The notes: a model not told the origin generated them from the letters alone. Shown: positions 1 through 9,155, numbered from the stretch's first letter. The stretch is DNA of 64,000 nt from Sulfuricella sp. T08 (GCF_000971475.1 NZ_DF967585.1:62001-126000), one strand, 5' to 3'. A program made the numbers and translations.

Positions 1-77
1 AGTGCGTTTCTCGGAAATACTAAGACGTGGACACCTGTTACACCAGGCGCCCACGTTTCCAGGTGTCTCTCTTGGAC

Positions 78-731
78 TTAGCCCCAACGTGGCGGTTGTT
101 TCCCTTTGACGCCGAATTGGCTGGAGGTGACATCGGTTCTTGCCCGTTTTTCATGATCCCGGGTCGGCGCCCTCAGCCGACGCGTCTCGACCTCCCAGAC
201 CCAGCCGCTGATGACCACATCCTTGGGAATGAGAGGATGGTTTTTGAATGCCTCTATGGTCTTCATGCAGGTTTCGTCCACGTCGTCCATCATCCCGATC
301 CACTTGGCGAACGCACCTTTCTCCAGTTTCAGTTCCGGCAGCGTCGGGTCCATCGCGATATTGTCCGTATCGACCCCCTTGTCGCGTAACATCTTTTCCA
401 GATCGGTCGCATTCGCAGACAGCATGCCGCATTGCGTATGCTGCACGATGACGATTTCCTTGGTGCCAAAGAAATTGCAAGTCAGCATCGCCGAGCGAAT
501 TGCATCGTCGGTGACGATTCCTCCGGCATTGCGGAAGCAGTGTGCATCCCCACCGCCGGCCGGTGTATCTACGTGAATGCCGAGCGCTTCGTCTACCGGC
601 AGGCGTTCGTCCATACAGGCAAGTACCCACAAGCTTCGGTTGTTATGCCCATCCGGTCCATAGCGGCGACGTTGTGCCCAGAGGTCATATGAGGCGACGT
701 GTGTGCTTAGTTGCTCTTTGAGAGTGGTCAT
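78..731 (-). CDS. Beta-carbonic anhydrase family protein
   Basis: The 217-residue product has the beta-carbonic anhydrase zinc signature: C39-x-D41-x-R43 (ACMDERL), a central RNAGG motif, and H98-x-x-C101 (QHTQCGM). The three zinc ligands and the Asp/Arg dyad are therefore present. The family hydrates CO2 to bicarbonate. The ACMDxR...RNAGG...HTxCG pattern is that of the short clade that also includes carbonyl sulfide and CS2 hydrolases, so the substrate need not be CO2. The start is supported by AAGGAG about 8 bases upstream. The last 40 or so residues are rich in Arg, Lys and Gly and look like an unstructured tail. It is the first of three beta-carbonic anhydrase types in the window and stands alone, with an AT-rich promoter region upstream. 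Confidence 0.85.
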   Translation of the reverse strand: MTTLKEQLSTHVASYDLWAQRRRYGPDGHNNRSLWVLACMDERLPVDEALGIHVDTPAGGGDAHCFRNAGGIVTDDAIRSAMLTCNFFGTKEIVIVQHTQCGMLSANATDLEKMLRDKGVDTDNIAMDPTLPELKLEKGAFAKWIGMMDDVDETCMKTIEAFKNHPLIPKDVVISGWVWEVETRRLRAPTRDHEKRARTDVTSSQFGVKGKQPPRWG

Positions 732-1043
732 TGATGAGTCTCCTTGCTAAAAGGCTACAAATTTAAAACCACTTGAGCAGCCTAATTTCTTTGGTAGCAT
801 CCCAAGTGGATTGGTAACGGGTGTTTTACCCGCAGAACTTACTTTAGCAAGTCTCATGCCAGATAATAACCATAGCAAATACAAAGACTTATGACATCTG
901 ACTCTCTCTCCATTGATCACAATTTCCTACTAATAACTAGTTTAGTTCACATAACATATTGAATAATTGAAATAATATTGAAATGAAGAAACACTTCATA
1001 GTGGGAAGTGATATTGCTTAGGGCGGGGGAAATTGGAGCTACC
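732..1043. other. AT-rich intergenic region
   Basis: AT-rich stretch between the carbonic anhydrase (minus strand) and the Excalibur remnant (plus strand). It presumably holds the promoter of the carbonic anhydrase gene. I see no convincing coding frame or RNA gene. Confidence 0.5.
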
Positions 1044-1214
1044 ATGGTCAATCAGCACTCAGAGGTTCACCAGTACATCTGCGACGGAAGAACGCATTGC
1101 TCTTAGATAGCATCATGCGAGGAAGCAACTTACTTCCTGAAAAACTGTTACGGAACAGAAATGGATGGAGACAACGATGGTGTTCCTTGCGAGCAGCAGT
1201 GGTGCAATCGATAA
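1044..1214 (+). pseudogene. Excalibur calcium-binding domain remnant with in-frame stop
   Basis: Reading from ATG 1044 gives a frame with YICDGRTHCS, a TAG stop at 1104-1106, then IASCEEATYFLKNC, MDGDNDGVPCEQQWC and TAA at 1212-1214. This is the Excalibur pattern: paired cysteines, CEEA, then a DxDxDG calcium loop followed by PCE. Excalibur domains are extracellular calcium-binding modules, usually at the C-terminus of secreted proteins. Known members have Gln or a similar residue where the TAG now lies, so one base change (CAG to TAG) would explain it. No signal peptide or N-terminal domain precedes it, so this is a broken fragment. The rest of the domain is well kept, which suggests recent inactivation. 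Confidence 0.7.
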
Positions 1215-1235
1215 CAAATTACCGAATGCCACAGT

Positions 1236-1311
1236 GCTAACACTCCGGTCATCCGGACGCCCTGTAAGCGGGACGTTTCGCATCGGCATGGCAGCGCGGG
1301 CGCCTGTTAGC
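1236..1311. repeat. 76-bp element bounded by inverted GCTAACA/TGTTAGC
   Basis: GCTAACA at 1236-1242 is the exact inverted complement of TGTTAGC at 1305-1311. The interior is GC-rich and partly self-complementary. The layout resembles an integron attC site (conserved AAC/GTT core ends around an imperfect palindrome), but the outer heptamers do not match the RYYYAAC/GTTRRRY consensus exactly. It could be a dispersed chromosomal repeat. No integrase gene is in the window. Confidence 0.35.
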
Positions 1312-1500
1312 TTCACGTTGAAGGTCCTAAGGGGTCGGGTACCGAAGTTCGAGTTTCCCGGTAGCAGACGCTGGAGTTGATCCACCAACCTTGCTGCGGC
1401 TTCAAGAATAGCGCGCTTTGAGCCCTGTTTCTATCATGGAATCCGGATACCCGAATTCGCTTTTGGCATTCGTGCTTTTTGCCGTGTTAAACTTTTCCAT

Positions 1501-2139
1501 ATGAACGCTGCCAAACGTCGCGAAATCTTCACCCGCTTTCGCTCAGCCAACCCCAAGCCCACCACTGAACTGGTCTACCGTACCCCCTTCGAACTGCTGG
1601 TGGCGGTGGTGCTGTCGGCCCAGGCCACGGACAAGAGCGTCAACCTCGCCACCGCCAAACTGTTTCCAGTGGCCAATACGCCGGCAGCCATACTGGCGCT
1701 CAGCCAGGAAGGGCTGGAGTCCTACGTCAAATCCATTGGCCTGTACAAGAGCAAGGCCAAACACCTGATCGCAACCTGCCGCCTGCTGCTGGAACAGCAC
1801 GACAGCGAAGTGCCGCAGAACCGGGAGCAACTGGAGAAGCTGCCCGGCGTTGGGCGCAAGACCGCGAATGTGATTTTGAACACCGCCTTCGGTCAGCCTA
1901 CCATCGCTGTAGACACCCACATCTTCCGCGTCGCCAACCGCATCGGCATCGCACCGGGCAAGACCGTGCTGGAAGTGGAAAAGAACCTGCTCAAGTTCAT
2001 CGCCCCGGAGTTCCGCCACGATGCACACCACTGGCTGATCCTGCACGGACGTTACGTATGCAAGGCGCGCAAGCCGGACTGCCCGCACTGTTTGATTAAC
2101 GACCTGTGCGAATACAAAGAGAAAACCTTACCCTTATGA
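1501..2139 (+). CDS. nth: Endonuclease III (DNA glycosylase/AP lyase)
   Basis: This base-excision-repair enzyme removes oxidised pyrimidines and cleaves the abasic site. The 212-residue length is normal. A helix-hairpin-helix is visible as LPGVGRKTANVIL, whose Lys is the catalytic residue, and the catalytic Asp is in AVDTHIFR. The C-terminus has the four-cysteine iron-sulfur loop in C-x6-C-x2-C-x5-C spacing (CKARKPDCPHCLINDLC). Its stop overlaps the ATG of the FIST gene (ATGA), so the two are probably co-transcribed. Nothing unusual is seen. Confidence 0.97.
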   Translation: MNAAKRREIFTRFRSANPKPTTELVYRTPFELLVAVVLSAQATDKSVNLATAKLFPVANTPAAILALSQEGLESYVKSIGLYKSKAKHLIATCRLLLEQHDSEVPQNREQLEKLPGVGRKTANVILNTAFGQPTIAVDTHIFRVANRIGIAPGKTVLEVEKNLLKFIAPEFRHDAHHWLILHGRYVCKARKPDCPHCLINDLCEYKEKTLPL

Positions 2140-3236
2140 GCATCGCCACCGGACTTGTCACCGCCCCCATCGCCGAACCGCAGCTTGCCGGACTAGCCGT
2201 TGCGGCCGCCATGGAGAAGGCTGGGCTGACTATCGCCAACAGCGTGCTGCTGTTCCTCACCCCGGAGTTCGCCCGCGACCCCAAGCCCGCCCTTCTGGCT
2301 GCGTCCCGGGCCAGCAACTGCACCCGCATTATCGGCTGTTCGGCAGCAGGCATTTTTACCGATCAGGACTGGGTGCTGGACGCTCCGGCCGCTGCCGCTA
2401 TGGTGTTTGGCGGCGACATCAGCCTGGCCCCGGCACCACAACCGCAGGCGGACGACCTGATACTGTCACTGGCCGCCCCGAATGCGCTCAACTCCGCCTG
2501 GATCAGTGAGCCGGGACGGCGCTTCGGCGGGGTGTCGGGAGATGCGACCGGTCAGGGCCCGTTCAAGGTTTGGTGCGGTGGCAGGACGGCCGAAAACGGC
2601 CGCTGCGAAACCCGGTTGGCCGGTGCAAGCGGTGTCGTCGGCGTTTCCCAGGGCATCCGCGCCCTGGGCGGTCCACTCGAAATTACCCAGGCCAGCGGCT
2701 ACGATGTAATCTCGCTCGGGCAGCAACCTGCCATGAACGTGCTGACGCGCGAACTGCCTCTCGATCTCCGCAGCGAAAACGGACTTCCCCTGCACCTGCT
2801 GATGGCCGGGATCATCCACGGCGATCCGGCAACGGCTATCGCAGATGGCCGCTTCCGCCTCGCACCGATCATTTCCGCCAATGCCGAGGATCGCTCGGTC
2901 ACCCTGTCGGCACGGCTTGCGCCCGGCGAGCAGATGTTCTGGGCGGTGCGCCAGCCGCTAGCCGCCGAGCGCGACATGCGCCTGACGATAGACCGCTTGC
3001 AGCAGGAACTCGATGCCCCGCCCGATTTCGGCCTGCTGTTCCCCTGCATGGGACGCGGCCCCTATTTCTACGGCGGGGTGGACCGTGACCTCGATCTGGT
3101 CAAGCAGCGCTTCCCGGACATGCCACTGATCGGCTTCTATGGCAATGGCGAAATCGGACCGCTGGACGGCGCCAACCAGTTGCTGCAGTACGCTGCCGTT
3201 CTCGGTCTGTTCGCCCGGATGAGCTCTCATGTTTAG
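2136..3236 (+). CDS. FIST domain sensor protein (FIST_N and FIST_C)
   Basis: The 366-residue protein has the FIST layout. The N-terminal half includes GCSAAGIFTDQ and GGVSGDATGQGPF. The C-terminal half ends in PLIGFYGNGEIGP, the hallmark of FIST_C. FIST domains are predicted intracellular small-ligand sensors, possibly for amino acids, and this protein has no output domain attached. I start it at ATG 2136, which overlaps the nth stop by four bases; a longer frame from 2106 would lie inside nth. The stop is TAG and overlaps the start of the DUF1841 gene by eight bases, which makes a tight three-gene unit with nth. Confidence 0.88.
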   Translation: MSIATGLVTAPIAEPQLAGLAVAAAMEKAGLTIANSVLLFLTPEFARDPKPALLAASRASNCTRIIGCSAAGIFTDQDWVLDAPAAAAMVFGGDISLAPAPQPQADDLILSLAAPNALNSAWISEPGRRFGGVSGDATGQGPFKVWCGGRTAENGRCETRLAGASGVVGVSQGIRALGGPLEITQASGYDVISLGQQPAMNVLTRELPLDLRSENGLPLHLLMAGIIHGDPATAIADGRFRLAPIISANAEDRSVTLSARLAPGEQMFWAVRQPLAAERDMRLTIDRLQQELDAPPDFGLLFPCMGRGPYFYGGVDRDLDLVKQRFPDMPLIGFYGNGEIGPLDGANQLLQYAAVLGLFARMSSHV

Positions 3237-3651
3237 CCCCAGTCGCGACCAGGCACGCCGTTTCTTCTTCGAGTCCTGGCAAAAATTCCGCGCCCGGCAG
3301 CCGCTGTCCGATCTCGAAGTCATCGCCCTGGAACTGATGCAGCAGCATCCGGAATACCACGCCATCTTCGACAACCCGGAACGCTACGTCGAGCGCGATT
3401 ATTTGCCTGAGTCGGGCGAAACCAACCCTTTCCTTCACTTGAGCCTGCATTTGGCAATCCGCGAGCAACTGCCGATCGACCAGCCTCGCGGCATCGCCGC
3501 CCACTACCGGCGCCTTCTGGAAAAAACGGGCAGCACGCACGACGCCGAGCATTTGATCATGGACTGCCTGGCGGAAATGATCTGGCAGGCGCAACGCAAC
3601 CATTCGGCGCCGGACGCCGAAATTTATCTTGGCTGCCTGACCAGATGTTAA
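3229..3651 (+). CDS. DUF1841 family protein
   Basis: A 140-residue soluble protein with the DUF1841 features: an N-terminal [12 protein letters not shown], a central [14 protein letters not shown] and a later [15 protein letters not shown]. The family is common in beta- and gammaproteobacteria and has no established role that I know of. It overlaps the FIST gene by eight bases, so it is probably translated from the same message. No signal peptide, membrane segment or metal cluster is visible. The family call is confident; the function is unknown. Confidence 0.85.
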   Translation: MFSPSRDQARRFFFESWQKFRARQPLSDLEVIALELMQQHPEYHAIFDNPERYVERDYLPESGETNPFLHLSLHLAIREQLPIDQPRGIAAHYRRLLEKTGSTHDAEHLIMDCLAEMIWQAQRNHSAPDAEIYLGCLTRC

Positions 3652-3752
3652 AATCCATTTCATGTTCGATTGACAAAAATCGTAGCGCTTCAAAAAATTC
3701 CCAATTACCCTTCCACTATTTTTTAACTCCTACGAGACCGAAGGATCAACCG

Positions 3753-4328
3753 ATGAAAAAACAATTGCTTGCCTCAGCCACCCTGCTGCTCGCCACAACC
3801 ACCCTCCAGGCCGTAGCGGACGACATGGCCCAGTACCCGGAAGAAAGCCGCAAGATCGTCAAGGAATTCGCCTCGCAGCTGGGCGGTGAAATGCAGAAGG
3901 AAATGAAGGCCAACGGCCCGGTCGGCGCCATCAAGGTGTGCCGCGACATGGCGCCCACCATCGCCTCCGAAGTTTCGCGCAAGAACGGCTGGAGCGTTAG
4001 CCGTAAGTCCCTGAAGGTGCGCAACGCTGCGCTTGGCATGCCGGATGCTTGGGAACAGAAAGTGCTGGCCGACTTTGAAAAACGCATGGAGAAGGAAAAC
4101 CCGGTCAATATGGAATTCGTCGAAATCGTCACCGAACCGCAGGGCAAATTCTTCCGCTACATGAAGGCCATCCCGGTGCAGGATGTCTGCCTGAAATGCC
4201 ACGGCAGCGACGACACCATCGCCCCCAACGTGAAGGATGCGCTGAAGGCCGAATACCCCCACGACAAAGCCACCGGCTACACCCTGGGCCAGATCCGCGG
4301 CGGCTTCAGCATCAAGCGCCCTCTGTAA
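3753..4328 (+). CDS. Periplasmic c-type haem protein, Tll0287-like (DUF3365)
   Basis: The 191-residue product begins with a clear signal peptide ([20 protein letters not shown]), so it should be periplasmic. A single CxxCH motif (VCLKCHG) near the C-terminus marks covalent c-type haem. The body, with VCRDMAP and RYMKAIPVQ before the haem, matches the Tll0287-like/DUF3365 family, haem domains often used as redox or gas sensors. I chose ATG 3753 because it has AAGGA upstream and starts directly with the signal peptide. A strong hairpin terminator follows at 4344-4368. No sensor partner is fused or adjacent, so the haem could serve electron transfer or sensing. Confidence 0.85.
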   Translation: MKKQLLASATLLLATTTLQAVADDMAQYPEESRKIVKEFASQLGGEMQKEMKANGPVGAIKVCRDMAPTIASEVSRKNGWSVSRKSLKVRNAALGMPDAWEQKVLADFEKRMEKENPVNMEFVEIVTEPQGKFFRYMKAIPVQDVCLKCHGSDDTIAPNVKDALKAEYPHDKATGYTLGQIRGGFSIKRPL

Positions 4329-4343
4329 TTTTTATTCACTGAG

Positions 4344-4368
4344 CGCCCCGCCCAAAGCGGGGCGTTTC
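4344..4368 (+). terminator. Rho-independent terminator
   Basis: Perfect 8-bp stem CGCCCCGC (4344-4351) and GCGGGGCG (4357-4364) with a CCAAA loop, followed by TTTCTATTT. It closes the haem-protein transcript. Confidence 0.85.
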
Positions 4369-4400
4369 TATTTCACCCGACCACCCGGCAGGACTCGCAC

Positions 4401-6116
4401 ATGCACACAGAAAGCTTTATCGCAGGCAAGGATGCCTCGCTGGAATCGTCAATCGGCACCATGCAATCCAGACTGGCCAATCTGGGTTTCCACATTGAAG
4501 AACGCTCATGGCTGAACCCGATAGACAGTGTCTGGTCAGTACATATCAGGGATCGCGACTGCCCCCTGCTGTTCACCAACGGCAAGGGCGCATCCAAACC
4601 GGCGGCCCTGGCAAGCGCGCTGGGCGAGTTTTTCGAGCGCCTTTCCTGCAACTATTTCTGGTCGCATTATTATCTGGGCGAAACGATTGCCAATCGCTCA
4701 TTCACCCATTATCCACAGGAACAATGGTTCAAGCCGGGTGACGATGGCGGCTGGCCAGAAGATCTGCTCACGCCGGAACTGCGCACGTTCTACAACCCGG
4801 AAGGCAGCATCGATGCCGACACACTGGTCGATCACAACTCCGGCAATATCGAGCGCGGAATTTGCGCCCTGCCCTACATCCGTAGCCGCGACGGCATCCG
4901 CGTCTGGTTCCCGGTCAACATCATCGGCAACCTGTACGTCAGCAATGGCATGTCGGCCGGCAACACTCCCGCCGAGGCGCGCACCCAGGCGCTGTCGGAA
5001 ATTTTCGAGCGCTACGTCAAATTCCGCATTATCAGCGAAGGGCTGTGCCTGCCGGAAGTACCGGATGAGGTGATCGCCCGCTACCCGCGCATAGAGGCGG
5101 GCATCCGCGCACTGCGCGCGGCGGGCTTCGGCATCCTGGTCAAAGACGCCTCGCTGGGCGGGCAATACCCGGTCATGAACGTGACCCTGCTCAACCCGCA
5201 CGACCAGGGCTGCTTCTCCAGCTTCGGCGCCCATCCGCGCTTCGAGATCGCCCTCGAGCGCTCCCTCACCGAACTGCTGCAAGGCCGTGCGCTGGATGCG
5301 CTGGGCGGCTTTCCAGAGCCGGGCTTCGACCTGGACGAAATCGCCAGCTCGCCGAATATCGAAATCCACTTCGTCGATTCCAGCGGCATCATCAGCTGGA
5401 ATTTCCTCGGCGACTCCCCGGATTTCGAGTTCAGCGACTGGAATTTCAGCACCACGACCGAAGAAGACTATGCCTGGCTGACCGAGCGCATCCACGCCGA
5501 GCAGCGCGACATCTATATCGCCGACTTCGCCCATCTGGGCGTCTACGCCTGCCGGATCATTGTGCCCGACATGTCCGAAATTTACCCGGTCGATGACCTG
5601 GAATGGGAAAACAACAGCGTCGGCAACGGCATCCGCCCTGCCATTCTGCAACTGACCGACCTGGACAACGACGGGTGCACCGACCTGCTGAACACGCTCA
5701 ACGAACTCGGCCTGGACGACCAGCGACCGGTTGCGGCACTGATCGGCCTGGCAGCCGATGCCGGCTCATTCTGGAAAGACTTGCGCGTAGGTGAGCTGAA
5801 AACCCTGCTGGCACTGGCGATTGGCGATGAAGAAGCGATCCGTGAAGGCTGCGACTGGGTACGCCATTTCGAGCAACTGAACGAACAGCGCCGCAAGGTT
5901 TACCGCTGTATTGAAAGCCTGCTCAACCTGGGCGATGCAGCCCCGTACAGCGATGCCCTGAAGCGCCTCTACGGCGCGGATACGCTGCAACAGGCGCAAG
6001 CCCTGCTCAGCGGGGAGCAACGCTTTTTTGGCCTGCACTCACCGGGGATGGCACTGGAAGGGTGTGACATGCACCAACGCTTGCTTGCGGCTTATGGAAA
6101 ACTGCACGTGATATAG
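4401..6116 (+). CDS. ycaO: YcaO-domain protein (ribosomal protein S12 methylthiotransferase accessory factor type)
   Basis: The 571-residue product matches the length and layout of E. coli YcaO (about 586 residues), the stand-alone YcaO thought to assist RimO in beta-methylthiolation of ribosomal protein S12. Visible landmarks are SKPAALASALGEFFERLSCNYFW, GNTPAEARTQALSEIFERYVKFR and IALERSLTELLQGR, the Glu-rich helices that form the ATP/Mg site in YcaO proteins. A C-terminal helical region follows. No azole-forming partner (dehydrogenase or cyclodehydratase E1) and no precursor peptide is nearby, so a housekeeping role is likelier than peptide natural-product synthesis. The stop is TAG. Confidence 0.92.
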   Translation: MHTESFIAGKDASLESSIGTMQSRLANLGFHIEERSWLNPIDSVWSVHIRDRDCPLLFTNGKGASKPAALASALGEFFERLSCNYFWSHYYLGETIANRSFTHYPQEQWFKPGDDGGWPEDLLTPELRTFYNPEGSIDADTLVDHNSGNIERGICALPYIRSRDGIRVWFPVNIIGNLYVSNGMSAGNTPAEARTQALSEIFERYVKFRIISEGLCLPEVPDEVIARYPRIEAGIRALRAAGFGILVKDASLGGQYPVMNVTLLNPHDQGCFSSFGAHPRFEIALERSLTELLQGRALDALGGFPEPGFDLDEIASSPNIEIHFVDSSGIISWNFLGDSPDFEFSDWNFSTTTEEDYAWLTERIHAEQRDIYIADFAHLGVYACRIIVPDMSEIYPVDDLEWENNSVGNGIRPAILQLTDLDNDGCTDLLNTLNELGLDDQRPVAALIGLAADAGSFWKDLRVGELKTLLALAIGDEEAIREGCDWVRHFEQLNEQRRKVYRCIESLLNLGDAAPYSDALKRLYGADTLQQAQALLSGEQRFFGLHSPGMALEGCDMHQRLLAAYGKLHVI

Positions 6117-6153
6117 GCGATTAACACTGCCCATTACCCTAGCGTATAAAACA

Positions 6154-6183
6154 CAGCCTGCGCAGGGAGCCCTGCGCGGGCTG
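6154..6183 (-). terminator. Terminator hairpin between convergent genes
   Basis: GC-rich inverted repeat CAGCCTGCGCAGGG / CCCTGCGCGGGCTG with a short AG loop. On the minus strand it is followed by TGTTTTAT, so it fits as the terminator of the OB-fold gene. It may also stop ycaO transcripts. Confidence 0.7.
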
Positions 6184-6193
6184 TCTCAACCGA

Positions 6194-6904
6194 TCACTGC
6201 TGCAGCGTCGCGTCTTCGATGAGCACCTTATACGCATAGCCTGCACCGAAATCCTTGTCGGTACGGACGACGCCCTTCACCGTCACGACATCCCCGGTCT
6301 TGGCCTGACTCATGGTCGTCACGAGTACGTCGTTCGAACCGGTCGCAGCAGAACCTGAGCCATCACGCAGATGGATCCAGTTTTTCCCCATGATCTGCGA
6401 GTTGTATTTCACGACCTTGCCGCGAACCAGAACAGGCTTGTCCTTCAGTTCGGCGCCCTTGGTCATGATTTCCGCAACGGTCCGTGCATTTGCGCCGCTG
6501 GCCTTGGGAACATGGATATCACCGGTGTCTGCCGTCTTGGCAACGCCGGAATGAGCCGTAGCCATGTCTTTGCCTGCAGCCTGCGCACTCCCTCCCGCAC
6601 CGCCCAAGGTACCGAAGACTATCGTCGGGAAAGTCTTCTTCAGCGCCTTGCTCTCGAAGTTCTTCATGATCATCACGTTTTCAATCGTGACTTCAGCGCC
6701 TTTCCTGACCGGTGACTTGTTGACCGCAGCCCAGGTCTCGCCGTCCTTGGTCTTGAGGCGGAGGTAGGTATAACTCTCGACGTCCTTGACCTCGAGGACC
6801 TCGCCCTTGACGACGGTGGGCGCAGGCGAAGAAAAGACAGGGGTTTCGCCTGCCCAAACGAATGCGGCAACAACAATCATGCAGATCGCCAACAGGGCTT
6901 TCAT
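6194..6904 (-). CDS. Exported OB-fold (NrfJ-like) protein
   Basis: A 236-residue secreted protein. It begins with a signal peptide (MKALLAICMIVVAAFVWA) and has two related beta-rich halves. The first contains GEVLEVKDVESYTYLRLKT, the second VRGKVVKYNSQIMGKNWIHLRDG and VVTVKGVVRTDKDFG. Both read as OB-fold strands, and the second is typical of the NrfJ-type nucleotide-binding family. NrfJ-like proteins occur near c-type cytochrome genes, and their exact role is unclear. The start at ATG 6904 has AAGGAG well placed. A longer frame upstream lacks a ribosome-binding site. It is monocistronic and converges on ycaO. Confidence 0.78.
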   Translation of the reverse strand: MKALLAICMIVVAAFVWAGETPVFSSPAPTVVKGEVLEVKDVESYTYLRLKTKDGETWAAVNKSPVRKGAEVTIENVMIMKNFESKALKKTFPTIVFGTLGGAGGSAQAAGKDMATAHSGVAKTADTGDIHVPKASGANARTVAEIMTKGAELKDKPVLVRGKVVKYNSQIMGKNWIHLRDGSGSAATGSNDVLVTTMSQAKTGDVVTVKGVVRTDKDFGAGYAYKVLIEDATLQQ

Positions 6905-6989
6905 GGTCTGGAAACTCCTTCTAAACAGGGCCTGTGAGTATAACAGAAGGCCGGTCAGCGGCACCGACTCCGGTATCACCCCTGGTTCT

Positions 6990-8315
6990 TCATCGCACCT
7001 GGTGGACGATCTGTCCGAGCATTTCCGGCGTGATCAGCGTGATTCCGCGCTCGGTGACGTGGAAACGCTGTTTGTCGCGCTCAGGGTCGAGGCCGGCCGA
7101 GAAACCGTCGGGGATCTTGCAGTGTTTGTCCACCACCACGCGCTTCAGTGTCACGTGGCGGCCGATCTGGACGTTGGACAGGATGACCGAGTCCTGTATC
7201 AGGCTGTAATCGCCGACACGCACTTTCAGGAACAACAGGGAGCGTTCGATGGTCGCTCCGCTGACGATGCAGCCGCTGGAGACCAGCGAATCCATCGCAT
7301 GGCCGCGCCTGCCGTCGTTGTTGAAAATAAACTTCGCTGGCGGTAATTGCTCCTGATGGGTCCAGATCGGCCAGGTGTCATCGTACAGGTTAAGCTCGGG
7401 CGACACCTGCACAAGATCCATGTTGGCTTCCCAGTAGGAGTCCACCGTGCCGACGTCGCGCCAGTACGGCACATCGCCCACCATGTTGACGCAGCTGTCG
7501 GCGAAGTGATGGGCAAAAACACGATGGCGCGGCACGAGATAGGGAATGAGATCCCTGCCGAAGTCGTGACCGGAATCCGGGTCGTCGTGGTCGCGGATGA
7601 GTTGCTCGTAGAGGAAGCGCGCGCCGAACACGTAAATGCCCATGCTCGCCAGCGCGCTGTCCGGCCTGCCGGGCATTGCTGCCGGGTGTTCCGGCTTTTC
7701 GTGGAAGTCGGTCACCCGCCCTTTCTCGTCCACGCCCATGATGCCGAACTCCCGCCCCTCCGCACGCGGCACCTCGATGCAGGCGACGGTGATATCCGCT
7801 GCTTTCGCGACATGGTCGGCAAGCATGCGGCTGTAATCCATCTTGTAGACATGGTCGCCGCCGAGGATCAGCACGTATTCCGGCGCACAATTGCGCAAAA
7901 TGTCCAGATTCTGAAAGACGGCGTTTGCCGTGCCCTGGTACCACCCCTCCTTGACACGCTGCTGGGCCGGCAGGACATCGATGAACTCGTTGCACTGGTC
8001 ATCGAGAAAGCTCCAGCCCCGCTGGATGTGGTGAATCAGGCTGTGCGCCATGTACTGGGTCGCCACCCCGATGCGCCGAATGCCGGAATTGATGCAGTTG
8101 CTGAGCGGAAAATCGATGATGCGCAGCTTGCCGCCGAACGGAACGGCCGGCTTGGCGCGCCAGTCGGTCATCTGCTGCAGCCGGCTGCCGCGTCCGCCGG
8201 CAAGCACCATGGCGTAAGTCTTCTTCGTCAGGGCGCTGATGAAGCGTGGGGCCGACTCCGCCTTGTATGGGCAGTAAGTAATGTGAGCACAGGTTTCGTT
8301 GACATGTTCGTTCAT
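6990..8315 (-). CDS. glgC: Glucose-1-phosphate adenylyltransferase
   Basis: ADP-glucose pyrophosphorylase, the committing step of glycogen synthesis (glucose-1-phosphate plus ATP to ADP-glucose). The 441-residue product shows the nucleotide-binding [12 protein letters not shown], the [15 protein letters not shown] region, the [12 protein letters not shown] motif, [12 protein letters not shown] with the catalytic Asp, and a left-handed beta-helix C-terminus ([15 protein letters not shown]). GGAGGT lies upstream of the chosen ATG at 8315; the longer frame from 8375 has no such site. No other glycogen genes are adjacent. It fits carbon storage in an autotroph. Confidence 0.96.
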   Translation of the reverse strand: MNEHVNETCAHITYCPYKAESAPRFISALTKKTYAMVLAGGRGSRLQQMTDWRAKPAVPFGGKLRIIDFPLSNCINSGIRRIGVATQYMAHSLIHHIQRGWSFLDDQCNEFIDVLPAQQRVKEGWYQGTANAVFQNLDILRNCAPEYVLILGGDHVYKMDYSRMLADHVAKAADITVACIEVPRAEGREFGIMGVDEKGRVTDFHEKPEHPAAMPGRPDSALASMGIYVFGARFLYEQLIRDHDDPDSGHDFGRDLIPYLVPRHRVFAHHFADSCVNMVGDVPYWRDVGTVDSYWEANMDLVQVSPELNLYDDTWPIWTHQEQLPPAKFIFNNDGRRGHAMDSLVSSGCIVSGATIERSLLFLKVRVGDYSLIQDSVILSNVQIGRHVTLKRVVVDKHCKIPDGFSAGLDPERDKQRFHVTERGITLITPEMLGQIVHQVR

Positions 8316-8484
8316 CAGGCTACACCTCCGATTCTCCACGTGCCTCGTCACGGCAGGACGGGATTTTTTCGTCACTCACGCCAATAAAACACAGCTTGAC
8401 CTCGAACGGCACATCGAACGCGTGCAGCACGAGTGGCACCACCCAGCGGGCACGGGCAAGGGGGTGTCGTCATCCATCTTGCCC

Positions 8485-8640
8485 TCACGCCCACAAACTC
8501 AGGGGCGGGTTGGCGATGACAGCGCGCAGGATATCACCACGCTAGACGAAGGCCACCATCTCCCCCATCTCGTTCACCACCGGCACCTGAATTAACTGCT
8601 CCAAAGGGCCGTGGAAGGACTGGCCGGTGACGCCATATAT
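8485..8640 (-). pseudogene. CBS-domain remnant
   Basis: On the minus strand the frame reads LIQVPVVNEMGEMVAFV, a TAG codon, then RGDILRAVIANPPLSL and TGA at 8485-8487. This is the second half of a CBS domain (VPVVxExGxMxGFVxxGDILRAVI). The start of the domain and any partner domain are missing. The TAG lies where functional CBS domains usually carry Ser or Thr. It sits directly behind the catalase remnant, so this 0.5-kb patch holds two unrelated decayed genes. Confidence 0.6.
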
Positions 8641-8704
8641 GGAAAACATTTATCGCGACCTTTCCTTTTCATCACGATGAAGGCATAAATCTTATTGGGT
8701 GCTG

Positions 8705-8947
8705 TTATCCAGGAAGGATGGCGCGGGTGTATTGGGTGATGTCGTGCGTCACCGTGAAGCTGCCATAGGCTGCCTACCCCTTGGCATGCATGCGTCGCTA
8801 CGGGATCACCTCGCGATCGAAGTGCGCAAGTTTTTCCAGTAGCCAGACATCCTGGAGCAGCATGGGGCCGCGCGGGCCGGCAGTCATCACATTCTGGTTG
8901 TCGGGTACCGGCGAGTCGCCGGTGGGGGTGACTTTTTTCGTGTTCAT
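8705..8947 (-). pseudogene. Catalase N-terminal remnant (KatA/KatE-type)
   Basis: The minus-strand frame from ATG 8947 encodes [64 protein letters not shown] and then TAA at 8705-8707. This matches the start of monofunctional haem catalases, including the catalytic-His region (VHAKGxGAxG...VTxDIT). About 80 of the usual 480 or more residues remain, and two stops lie within even that part. A good ribosome-binding site (AAGGAG) and a promoter-like AT-rich region remain upstream. The gene is dead; no other catalase is in the window. Confidence 0.85.
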
Positions 8948-9155
8948 GGATTATCTCCTTGGCTTGCTGAACAATTTAGCACTTTCATACTTATGACTTT
9001 CATTATAGAGAGCATGTAGTCAATGCCACCAATTGATTAAACCAATTTCATTGATTACCAAAAGCTATCAATAAATAACGAAAGTATGTTCAGTCACCCA
9101 TTCCGGATTCCAGAGACCCGCTAAAAAGTTGATTAAATTCCTACCATAGCGCTTT
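8948..9155. promoter_or_regulatory. Former catalase promoter region
   Basis: AT-rich, with repeated ATTGATTA words (about 9030 and 9050) and TATCAATAAAT, lying between the catalase remnant's start and the 3' end of the rhodanese gene. It probably held the catalase promoter. No clear sigma-70 hexamers or regulator site could be assigned. Confidence 0.3.

Noticed and set aside
7347-8387. Long plus-strand frame of 346 codons.
   Set aside because: It is the antisense shadow of glgC, a strongly matching gene.
1044-8947. Four in-frame stops in the Excalibur, catalase and CBS relics are all TAG, hinting at amber recoding.
   Set aside because: TAG is used as the normal stop of intact genes here (FIST at 3234-3236, ycaO, cbbQ), the catalase lacks most of its length, and no amber-suppressor or pyrrolysine genes are in the window.
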